Assembly: GCA_017562135.1 (NCBI GenBank)
Contig: QEYB01000158.1
Location: forward strand, 496,001-560,000
Source: Dipylidium caninum
Lineage: Eukaryota > Platyhelminthes > Cestoda > Cyclophyllidea > Dipylidiidae
DNA length: 64,000 bases
Direction of reading: 5' to 3'
Position 1 is the stretch's first letter. Each line of letters begins with the position of its first letter. The notes beneath the pieces are model-generated. The model ran no database searches and was not told where the DNA came from. It saw only the letters and a list, made by a program, of their open reading frames with translations. Positions 11,830 through 23,800 of the stretch are shown here, piece by piece. The translations under genes were made by a program, and so were the position numbers.

Positions 11830-14800
11830 TCAGCCGATAAAAGAAGAATGAAGATTGCAAACTGACCCTTGAGGTAAAGAGAACCTACCTACGATCAACG
11901 GCATCGCGAAGACCAACCACGCCAACCTCGGTAGTGCGGCAGGACGGGTGCATCCCGACGTTTGTGGACTTCCGGTGACATCTAATTCCTCTTCCAAATC
12001 CGCATTCGCTGAGGTGAGAAGAGAAAGCGTTAGGGCGTCGGCGGAGAGGTCCGAAATGCGATTCCACGCATGCACAAAACCGACAAACCGTCGAATGAAC
12101 ATTGAAAGTGTCAGCACCCACCTGCCGCACTGCCATCCATCCCCTCGGAGGGATAAACCCCATCCGGTCTGGGTTGTTGTGGCGGCGGCGGCAATTTGCC
12201 CCACTCCTCGCCGTAGTCAATGGGCAAACCACTGCCGTCTTCCATCTGGTGGAAGTTGCTCGGAATTTCGACCTCCTCATCGATGTCCATCAGAGGTCCC
12301 AGGGGCTGGAAGTTGAGACTTTGATCGCCCACCTCGTCCTCTTCCTCCTCCGGAATCCGCAGAACGGGTAGAGGGGGAGCCTCCTCCAACACCTCGCCCG
12401 CGGATCGCCGACGTATCTTGTGGACGAGAGCCCGTATAGCCTGAAGAAAGTTTGTCAAAGTGGTTCAGCAGCCAGTGACAGTCCACCCCGGCGAGACCAA
12501 CCAATCACCGTGGAAATGCCATTAGTCTGCGTGGGACTGTGGGCCCACTTTGTCGACTAGAGAGACTCATGCCCCCAACGATCTGGTGCTTTTCGTCTAA
12601 TACAAATTTTAGAAAGTCTGAAGAACTGGTCGCCGACTAGTTCTTTGCGTAGGTTGACTCTGGAACCCCCGTCATCAGGTCCCAAATCTCCTTGACGGTG
12701 GAAGAGGCAGCTTTTAATGTTAGGCGTAGATGTTGGTGTCATTCCTTTGCGACGGAAAGACGACAAAGACATGGCAGATGACGTAGAAGCTTACAGCGGA
12801 CAGGGCTAGAAATGGATCAGGTAGGGTCGAGTGTGGAATAGTTCGCAATTCCTCTCAGCTCTGAACGCACTGCTGTCCGCCTCTTGAAATTGCGGAGACG
12901 GCCTCTGGAGCAGTCGAAACAAGCACCGGAGAGAGGCCAAAGTAGCAGGAACTCGCCCCTTCGCCTCTCCGCTAAGGCGATGGTGCCGAGTGCCTCCCTC
13001 ACCCGTTGTCGCAGTCGTCTTGCGGCCCCCGCAGCCCCCCTGGTCACACAGAAGTTTGACTTCAGTGCTTTCTGTGCGACTCTACTTTGTCATCGGCGTG
13101 GATAACAAGGAAAAAATGTCGAAAAAATGCCTTATTCCTGTCCATCCGTCGGAAGTGGAGAGGCTACGATGTGGAAGGAGGTGCCTCTGGCCGTTGATGG
13201 CGGGGAGGAGCGGAGTAAGCCGGAGACTTTTTGCAATGCTCACATCTAAGGGCTCCCCAGCATGGATGCTAAACGGACGCCTGAGCGTCTGCGCGGTGGG
13301 GCCGTTGCGGGACGAGGAGGAGGTGAAGGTGGCGTTCTTTCCGTACTGTTTTTACTGCCAGGAGGCGGACTTTAGCCTGCACAGCCTGTGTCAGTGACAT
13401 TTCGTTGGAGAAAATAAATAGCCTGACATGGAAACTTGAACGGACCCGACTGGTAACGCACTTATTCCTCGACACCGAGTGAACCGGCGGCGAAGTGTCG
13501 CGAGGAACGACTTCGAAACCCATCGCAGGTCGAAGGCGAGGAACCGGGCCGAGGGAGGGAGGAAAGGGCGATCGACGAGACCGTCGCACGCTCGTGTGGA
13601 GCGATTGTCGCCGAGAGATTGTCGCGGAAGAACCCTTCCCCCTCCCCGCCCCTCTCCCGCCTCCGGCCTGGCGTCAGGAGGCGGGGGGCTGACCGCCTCT
13701 CCTTGTGATGACACTCAAAGCTCATTTCTCGACCGAAAGAGCCGCTCCTCAGACAGGTGGTGCCAGCAGGGAATTTAACTCGAGAAAACAAGGTCCGACG
13801 TTGAAAACTTTGTGTCACAGTGCTGTCATTTTGTCACCAGCATCAGCATCAGTCGAGTGCTCTGGTGACAGTCGATTTAGTCGTCGATGTTCACACGCTT
13901 ACACCACCGGCGGCGGATCCAACACTTGAGGCGCTTTTAGCTAAATCGGTCGTCATGGGGGCGGTCCAAGAGCACACTTCTCCGTACACACAGACCGAGC
14001 GCCGCGCTCGGAGTCCTGAAGACCCCGACAGGCGCTCCGAGGGTGGCCAACTCCTCCCAGCACCGTGTGACAGGAGGTGGGGGGGGGGGGCACACTTGTC
14101 TACCCCTCATAGCGGCAATCAGAACCTGACGATCGCCGCGACGAGGGAGAATCCGAGGGCGGAGATTCCTCCCCTTCCGTCCATACACAAAACGGTGAGC
14201 TGCCAGCTTCCAGAGAGTTTTGACTATCGCAGCTTTCTGGATCAAAGTTCCTCGACGGAACCAGGAGCCACAACTGCTGAGTACATGAAAAGTCACACTT
14301 TAGTGGATATCGCAGATTATTTAGAAAAAATTCCCGCCTCGAATGTGGGGAACTTCCGGACGTCACATAGACCTGTGAAGAAGATGAAGTCGCCTAAGCC
14401 ATCAGGGGGAAGCTAATCACTTCCGGTGGAGTCCGACAGGGCAGTCTCGATTTTGAAACAACCAGGAACGTTTGGCCGTCGACTAATTTGCTCGGGATCC
14501 ATTCGCTTGCGTCTGGGCTACCGGAGAAGCTGGTACCAGGAGGAGGCATTAATCAGACGCCGAATATTCACCATCGAGCTCTCGGCCGGAGGCCGAAGAG
14601 ACGACCGCGAACGGTCGGTTGGGAGAGAGAGACGATAGTTGTGGACGAGGATCTACGCAATGGGGCTTCGTTCGGGGGGGTGAAGAGAATCGAGTCTACC
14701 GGGCGATCCGCTCCCCACCCGCTCTCCACTCGACTACTCGCCCCCTCGCAGCGGTGCCTTTGACAACAGTGCTGCATTACCATGCCACCGAACAGAAAGC

Positions 14801-17800
14801 AGCCTAGTAGAGAGCGGCGAGAGGCAATTGAGGTGGCGGCTGTCCCACTCGCCTCTCCTCTCCTCTCCTCCCCCCCCCACCCCCGCTCTTATACCAGTTG
14901 GATGAGATTTACTCCACTCGGTCTTTCGACAGCCCAAGTGCTGCATGCTGAGAGGGGTTTTGCTCGAATGCGTATGGCAAAGGGTAGAGGAGAGAAGCTC
15001 GCGGGTGGCGGGGAGAAGAGAGGCTCGTTGTCTACTGCAGAGCCGGAAGGAAGGCGATGAGAAGACCGTCTGGAACTAAGAGTCGGGGAGAACTTCGGTG
15101 GGGTCTTGAACCACCACGTCCGCCGTACATTGAGAGACCGAGGAGACGTGTCGATTGGGTTAAAGGACGGGATAAGCAGGTCGCCCTTTTGCCTTCCGTG
15201 GAGGAAAATCCGCGTAATCGGTGCAACAAGGAGCCTCGGGACGTCGACTTTCCCACCAACAGTGCAGCAGGAAAAGGACTGGGGGCGGAGGTCTCCGAGC
15301 CGCCGACTTGCCCAACCGCGGTAAATAAATTCCCTTGCGGACTTTTCGGTGTCGTGCGTGCCCCTTGGGACAAATGTGGACGTACGTGGGAGGACTGAGG
15401 GGAATACGCTGGGATAATTGCAAGAAAGGGGCGCTCTGATGGAGGAAAGCCATTGTTGAAGGATGATTTGACCACTCCGAGGGGAAGAAACTACCCACTC
15501 ATGGCCAATGCGACAGCCTATCTGTACCAAGTTAAGGGAAATTCCAGTTCATTAGTTGTTGCTCCAACTGATCTCCGCAAATTTTGCCTACCTCCGCACC
15601 GCCTTGGACGGCATATTTTATGCCCTGTGGAGAGGAATGTAACACTCAAAGCGCAAATTCTGCCTTCCCTCCTAATTGGGCTCCTTCCAATGGACCATAA
15701 ATCATTTGAGAAAAAATTCTTACACATTCACACATCCTCACGCACCCACACATACACGCATCCATGCATTCATCGGTGGTGATGGAGCGAGGAGAGGCTG
15801 CACCTCCGTCCATCGCCATTGTTCAACTGCGATGAAATATAAGCCCCTTCCCCCTCCTCCTCCCCCCCGGGGGGGGGGGAGCAGAGTTTTTCTTCACGGC
15901 CAGCAAAAGCCAACTGCACCGCATCGAAGGCGAGAAAACGTGTGGTTCCATTTCACGCCGCCCCTCTACGCATACGAGACGGTCGCTTTTGGAGCTAGTA
16001 GATGAAAGACTCATTTGATGTCTTTTCACAAGCCGATGTTGAAGACACGGCCTTTTGTTTCGCGAGGCATTAGGTCCTGGCTACTTACTCAAGCATATCA
16101 GTAGTATGTTCCCCTTGTTATGAAGACGGGTCTTCGGGTCATGAGTGCCGATGAAAGCTTGACAGGGCGGATCAGATTCACCAGAAGACGGGCTAAAAGT
16201 CGCATTAGGACAGACCGGCCACAAAATATCTTCTACTTGAGTCCCAAGTAAACTACATGGACATTTTCGGAGCAGGTTTACCCCTGAAGGTGAGTTGCGC
16301 CATGAGGCTCTTGTCGCCCCTCGCCTCCCCTCTGTTGACAGTTCTGCCTGTCAGTAACACACCCTGCATGACCTTTTGACCTGTCACGGACTCGGGAAGA
16401 GGCTTCCACGCCTATTTCGGGGGAAAGGGTAGGCAGAAGGAGGACTGGCGTCAAACTGCCCTCCGACCGAGATCGGAACGAGAGGCATTCCATGACCATT
16501 GGAAGGTTTAAGGCCCTACCCAGCCTGTGATTGACGTCAGTCGTTTATTTTGATCCCAGACAACGTATCCTTGAGCTAGTCCCTCGCCTCTATCTACTTT
16601 TGGGTCGTCTCAGCAACGCAGGGACTTCAGGCTGCTTTCTAAGTGGTTGTTGAGGTGCTAACCTTTGAACTGGACCTTTTTCTGACTCCACTCGACCGCT
16701 AGAATGTTCTGCTTTGCGACTGTAGTGGAGGCACGTGTTTATGGAAACATTTTAGCCCTGAGATTTTCGTCTCGGAGAAAAGACAATAGAAATGGATCCC
16801 CTTTCACGTCGGTCGTGTAGCCGGAAAGGCTACAAAGGCATCGTCCTGTCCGAGTCAGTTGCTTGTGAACCGATGGGGTTAAACTGGCACTCGGAGCTGA
16901 GGCACGACGCGTCTTGACATGGCCGAGACGTGGAAGGACAGGAAAGGAAACAGAACGGACACGACTGCGCGATGGACCCCCGAGCAGGACGTCCAGACAT
17001 TCCATGTTTCCTAGGTCACTTGACAAGTGAACGGTTCAGACTGACTGAGTCTACTAACACTTAGCCTAATGAACCTTCATCTGACGAGGGCACGAACTCT
17101 TTGCTCTCTACGGTGTCTTTCCTGCCCGCGCCGCCCTCGGTGGTGCGTCAGGCTAGGTGAGTCCGGCTCCACTGAGGCGAATTTACCGGCCGGCGGAGGC
17201 GGGAATAGCCAGGGCCGGGCTGTAGCTTCACAAGGCGGTAAGGGAAGAGCAGAGGAGGTGGGGAAACACACCCATTAATGCATGCGTCGCCGCACAAGTT
17301 CCCCGCCTAGCTGAGCAGAACAGAGCCCCGGTGACCCAAAAGGGAGGAGGAAGGGCAGACTGGGGAAGGAGGCGAATGTAGGCATTGCAATCGCGCCGCT
17401 CTATGTCTGTGGTGCAGGAGGAGTTTAGGGACACCTAAGGGATGCAAACTGCCTCGGTAAATGGAGCTAAACGACACAGAATGGAACAGTGCGTCGGTCT
17501 TCGCCACAAAAGCGCCGTGGTGGGCAAAGAGGGAGTTAAGGCGGAAGGCTTTAGTTGCAATATGTGGCTTTCCACAAGAACTTTGAGGAAAAAATAATGA
17601 TACTTTCTTCCTTTGTGGGCAATGATGGAATCCCCTCCCATTTTCCCTCTCCTCTCTTGTTGCCAGAGCAACCGCGATGATGGACTATTTTTGACACAGG
17701 AGACAATTTTCGAAAGAAATAGACACCGGAAATTCGATGGACATATTTTACGGGGTTAATCTCTCCCAGGTCGATTCTTGAACAGTACATTTCGCCCGCA

Positions 17801-20800
17801 TATGCCAACAACCCCAACTTTTCCCTCCCTGCGAGGACTTTTTCCTGACCCAGCAGGCATCTACCTTCGCACTGCCCGGAGGCGCTAATTAATGCGCTCT
17901 TTGGACCTCCGCAGGCCTTCGCGTCGCTGAGTGGGTCTTAGCTGATGCACCACCACCGAATTCGAGCAAATGCGGACAAGAGAGGCTGCTGTAGGGGGGG
18001 GGAGGGAGGGAGGGAAAAGGCGCTTGCCTGACATCTCGCCGTAATCTTCGAGTCCAGACGGGCGGAGACGGCGTCCAATTCTGCGTTGGTCACCTTCACT
18101 GCCGGGGTTCTTCGACTGACCAATTCGAGTGAAGTCCGCCAGCCTTTCGTATTCGCTGGGGAAAAGGCAAAACACAGGAGTAAATAGGCATACAAAGACC
18201 ACACCGGGCACTTTCGCAGCAGAGTCTCCTCCAAAACGGAGGAAGAGGTGGAAGCGCATTAGTTGCATCATCTACTTTGGTCTAGAACGTCTGCAATTTT
18301 CCACATTATAATTGTATGAGTGGTTGGGATTAAAGCAGTGCGGAAGGTGAGGCTGTTAGACTGCCTCTTCTTCACTTTTCACCATGCATTTCCCTGAAAT
18401 GATCCGGGAGCGTCAGTAGTGGAAGTCCGCACAGACTGGGCACCGCCCTCGAAGCCCACCGGGGCGCCACTTTTGCCCCCACGTCGCCAGGGAGAAGTGG
18501 CGGGAGGGCAACATGTCCGACGTCGTTTTGAGAGTCTGCCCAAATCGCCCGCCTCAATTTCGTCTGCCCAGTCTGTCGTCCAATTTCAGCCTGTGCGGCG
18601 GCAAAGAAAGTAGCCGCCTGATGAACGACGGCGGGGAGTTTGAAGAGGCTTAACGGTCGCCTTATTTGCGACTCAACTTCCGGTCCTGATTGCCAAGTGG
18701 CCGCAATTACAGTGAGGCAATTAAGTGGCCTCTGCGCTCATCTCCCGCCACATATATAAAATAACATCAACACTGGCAGAGACACCAGACCGAGTGGCGT
18801 CCTCCTCGTCTTCCGGCCAAATGTACACTCTTGTCGCCCTCTTCGCTATCGTCGCCATCGCTGGCTTCACCGACGGTGAGTTCACACGCCAGTTTCCACC
18901 GTCCTCAGTGTCCGGGGCTGGCTGTGCACAGCAGAAGTCGCGTCAGTTTTTGCATCCATTCGCATTGACACTTTGACGTTGCTTTGACACTGTAGCTTCC
19001 ACTCTCCTTTCAACAGCACAGTCTCCTCCGGGCTGTCCGGAGACCAGACGTGTCGCTTTCAGACATCTAGAGGAATGGTTTCGCTCAAATACAGGCGAGT
19101 TAGCTAAGTAGGACCTTCAGGGGCGAGAAATATCAACCTCCGATGGGGAGACGAGGCCAGGATCACGTGGAAGGTTTAGTGGATGGGCGTCTCCACCGTA
19201 AGGCGAAGACCCCGTCCATAGCGGTTGCCGTGGACGTCGTCCCTGCCTCGGTCTATGGTGCGCTTTCACCGTCCTGCGTTCACACGTGGGACTCTTAATG
19301 GGTGCAGGGAGAAGGGAAAAGTGTCTCTTTTTGAATGCCTCACTCTGCGTCACCGTGACAGCTCGCAGGCATCCCTGCCACCTCCCGATCGAGCCGGGCA
19401 TGTGTCTGGCCAACTTTCCGTCGTGGGGCTACGACATGAAGAGTGGCAAGTGCGTGAGGTTCACCTACGGCGGCTGCGGAGGCAACGCAAACCGCTTCAG
19501 GAATAGGAAGCATTGCGAGTGGAGGTGCAGCAGTTAAGCCCGTGCCTTCCACGTTGCCACATGCGTCGGAGCGCTGCGCGACGCCTTCCAGTCCTCGACC
19601 CTCCAACCTCCGACCCTCGCCCTTCACACGCCCTGCAGTCCCAGGTCGACTGCAGTTCTTCCAGCTCTCCCACATCCTCCATTAGTGTTTCTTCCCTTCT
19701 TCAACGTTATATCATGTTAAATGAGAATGACAGTCTTTTTGGGGCATTTGACTGCCGAGGAAGGAGGCGGCGGGGCAGACAGTTGGGACATTGACTCCAA
19801 ACTGAAAGTACCCGCGCCAATCATGCTCTGGAGGCAAAATGCATTTAGAAAGCAGCTACTCGCCGCCCACCCACTTTTTGGCTGTAGCATTCGGCAGAGC
19901 GGATGGTAGCTTCGTGAGGGGAGGCAAAACCCTCGACAATTTCTCGAAACCGCTGTCTCAGACGAGGAAGACCACTTTGAACAGTCAGTAGAGAGTGGGC
20001 CACTTTCTCCCTCAAATAACCCATTTTTGCCAAGGTAAATTTGTTCCGTTGCACGAGAAAACACGCTAACGGAGAAAGAGCTGTTATTGAGTTGCAGGCT
20101 TTGAGCTCCCACAGCCTCCTCACGTTGCGTGGGGAGTCGAGTGGCAAAAATCTCCAGGCGAAATGAACGAAAGGTAGAGGCGTGCTGTCGAGCCATGGTA
20201 CTTTCGCCCTCCCGCCTTCTTGGCGCTACACAATCCACCCCGGCATGTCGGATAGTTGAGTTGCGTAGGCCCTCTCGCTCCTCTCCACAGGAGGAGGCGG
20301 ATCGGTGCAGCCAGTCGCCCTCCGGTAAAGGATTGTCGAGTGGCCGGGAGCGATGGAGCAAAATTGAGCTTCATTGGACCTCGTCAGACTGGAAAAGCCC
20401 TCCATTAGGCGCCAGTTCCACTCCCTCTTTGACCTATTCACCATTCAACCCGGTAGAAATGACAGGCGGTAAACGGTTACCCTCGGGTACATCACTGATC
20501 GCCGAGGATCCGTTTTTAACTGGGGCAGGAAATTCATAGCTTGCGAGTTTAGGTTGCCCCCTAAAGTCAGCCTGTCTCGCTCACCGTCCACAGCGAAAGG
20601 AATGAGGACCGGCTTAGTTGACAAGCCGGTTAGGTTGAAGTATTGCAGGCCTCTCAGCCTCGTTTCCAACGTTATCCTTTTATCTCCGGTCAGGGAGCCT
20701 CCTTCTCGCTTGAACCGTTTTGGCGGGAGACGTGGCCGATCGCCCGCTGGGAGGAGGAGGAGGAGCCCTGCCTGTCCGACCCAAAGTTCTTAGATTAAAA

Positions 20801-23800
20801 GCGATAACGGTGGGGCAAGAGGTTGCACTTACTCCTCGAACTTATGTCCATTCCAGCAATTTTGAGGACTGCCCAGGAGACACGGTTGCCCAAGATGCTC
20901 GCCAAAAAGACGTTCAGGCAGCATGAAATGTTCAATCAGTTGTTCCATGCTCAGGTAGCTTTGCTGTTGCTCCCTGCGAAGCTCGTCGCTAGCATTGCCA
21001 CTGCGGCCGTCTCCCCCCTTCGTGCGCCACGGGAAGCGGCCACAAGTGAGCCACCTCGGAGCTCGGGTCGCCTGTCGGGGGGGCCGCGGGCGAGCTGCGA
21101 AGTGCGCGTTCGGTGGCCTGCCAGAGGAATTCGGCCACCTCAGCCCGCCACTCGGGGCTGGCGGGGTCGATTTCCTCCACTGGAGGATTGCCGGTGCAGC
21201 GCTGTTTCACCTGTCGAATGAAGAAGCAAATTTCGCTGAAAAACCCAGTCGAAAACAATCTTGGTGTCCACAGGAGAGAAACTGGGGGAGCCGCTATGCG
21301 CACATTTGCTCCCCCGCCCAAGGCTCTTTTAACGAGGCCGGACAGCTGAAGAGATCATATCTGTGATTTTCAGTGTGAATTTTCCGAAAGTCTCAACGTT
21401 GGCCCCTCTCTCCGGGCTGCCTGGCAATTGAACTGCAACCCGTTCACTGTGAACTCTTTGACACGGCCCACTCGTCACCCGAGTGCGGTTTAGTTCGACC
21501 GAAGGATCGCAGACCGTGAAGCCGGGAGACGCTGTGTCCCTTGGGAGTCATGAACGGTTCAGGACGGGTTCAGCATGCTTTTCACCCCAACCAAGTGGAG
21601 ATTTAACGCACAGAAGCTCTCGGCCACGGCTTTTCGTGTCGGAAAGGAGGTCCGATCAGGACGACTTATGCAAGACATTTACGAAAATGAGGCGAAATTT
21701 TGTGGGCGGTGGGGAAAACTGGAAGTTTGAGGGTAAAGCTTGGAGGAGGGCGGGACGCCATGCAACGCTTTTTGGTGGTGTCGCAGAGTCTGACCTCACT
21801 CTGTCTGCCTGCAAAATTGTTCCTACGGACACGGGAGCTGGCGAAAGGACTTGTTAACGCCTGCCACCTTCGCCTGCGGCTATTCAGCAAAGATGTCCGC
21901 CTTCCGAGAATAATGACAGGACGACGCCTTCGTGGAGGCGTGCTTTTCTCCTCCAACTGAATGCAAAATCACACCAACTCGTCCGAGAAGGTGCGGCATT
22001 GCGTATCAACTGAGTGGTGGGGTGAATACGCCGCAGAGAGATAGGATTACAGCTGGCGGACAACGAGTGAGGCGTGGAGCGGAGTGATCACGTCAACCTC
22101 GAAACACTTGCGAATTCCCGTTAGGAGACACGCCACCGCTGGTCACCGTCTCACCTCCGATAACTGCGCAACTTTCACCTGGTTGGGGTCGGAAAAAAGA
22201 GGAATGTTGAGCACCTCTGCTCCGCCACCGCCTTCACAACTGTCCTCTTTGCCCCGCGATCCAGTCCCGTCGACAGGCGTCTTTAAACGGTCACCGAAGG
22301 TCCGTCAGTCTACGTACAACAGAGTGGCCGAGCGATGGTCCATCGGGGCAACTTTGGTTGTGGAAGTGTATGAATTTAAGGATGCACCCCTTCGCGAGCC
22401 ACAATCCCAACAGAGCCGGAGGAATGTCTTCAGTATTTCGACGTCAACGGGGCAGGTCAGTGGAGTGTCGGTTGAATTCGGACTCTTGGAGCACCACTTT
22501 AGCCTTTGAAAGCAGCTTTTCATCGTCTGTCATTAGCAGAAGCCTCCATCACAACCGGGGAGTAGCGTGCTTCCCGATTCAAAGGTCAACTTTAAAAGGC
22601 TACTTTGCACTCGAATACGAGGCAGTGGAATGTGCAGTCCTGTCTTCCACCGCCTCCACCTCTTCGGGGCCATTACGCTGCCACGCAACTTCATGGGCAG
22701 ATTTACCAGAATGAATGCTCCCTTGCCCCGCCAAAGAGCACTCCAGAAAGAGTCTAAAGTGGCGGTCGAAGGGCAGGAGAGAAGCTGAACCGATCGGCTA
22801 ACTCCGGAGGAGAAGGAGCCGGATGCTAGCGCACGACTACCGACTCCTTCGATGTGATGGAAGACGGCTAGATTCAGGAGGATGTGGGGGCGATGGAAGG
22901 TGGCTTTTTAGCTCTCAAGCGGCCTTCAAACAATCTCGTCTAGCATGGTTAAATCCCATCGGAGACCCATCCAATTCCTGGCTCGACTGCTGCGTATTCC
23001 TTCCCGCCTGTCGCTGGAATGCTGACGGTGTTGCATAACCCGAGGGGAGGTGAATTACAATCGCCTTTTCCTTGAAAGAAGAAAATTGCCTGGCGAGACG
23101 TTTTCGTTTACATCAAATCTAAGGTGGTCTGCGCTAATTGGCGCAAATTCGCCCCGACGGCCTCGTCAAGACGCCGAGAGTCTGCGCCCGCTGGGGGAGG
23201 GTACGTATGAACGGAGGTGTGGGACATGGGCAACGGTGTAGGTGTATATGGGATAACAACACACCTCCCAAACAGGCGCGGAGCGCGGACACGGCTGTTC
23301 ACGGGCGTGTCAAAATTTTATTACGCGGTCAACTGCCACGACGGTCCACAGGCCCTAACCGCCCTGATAAATAGGCATTCGGCGGTGTAAATATTCCTGT
23401 CATTAGGGCAAAATACACGGACTGACGAAGGATGGGGTGGGAAAGACGGAAATTTCCTGTTCTTAGGCAACATTGCGCCAAGATGCGAGTGTGGCGCGGA
23501 ATGATTCGGAGCGTGGCCACCGCCCCGATGGAGGCCGACCACGTAGAGTGGCTGGTCTCCGTCGAGGACAGCGCATCACCGTCCCTACTCTTCGTCCCTT
23601 CCACACACGAAATGGAGGGGAGCACACTACTGGTGACTGAGATTGACATATTAAGCGATGAAGATGCAACACTAGCCGCTGAGAAAGAATAAGAGATGGT
23701 AGGGAGAGGAGAAGCCGCCGGTTACGAAGTCTCCATGTCTGTCGTACGAAATGTCTATGGCATCGCTATCACCAAGGAAAGAGGGAGGACGAGGAGCTAA

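Noticed and set aside
20823..21221. Plus-strand frame with an apparent acceptor and donor, reading LPKMLAKKTFRQHEMF
   Set aside because: It is antisense to glypican exon 6, whose frame carries the CWNG hallmark and fits intron phases on both sides.
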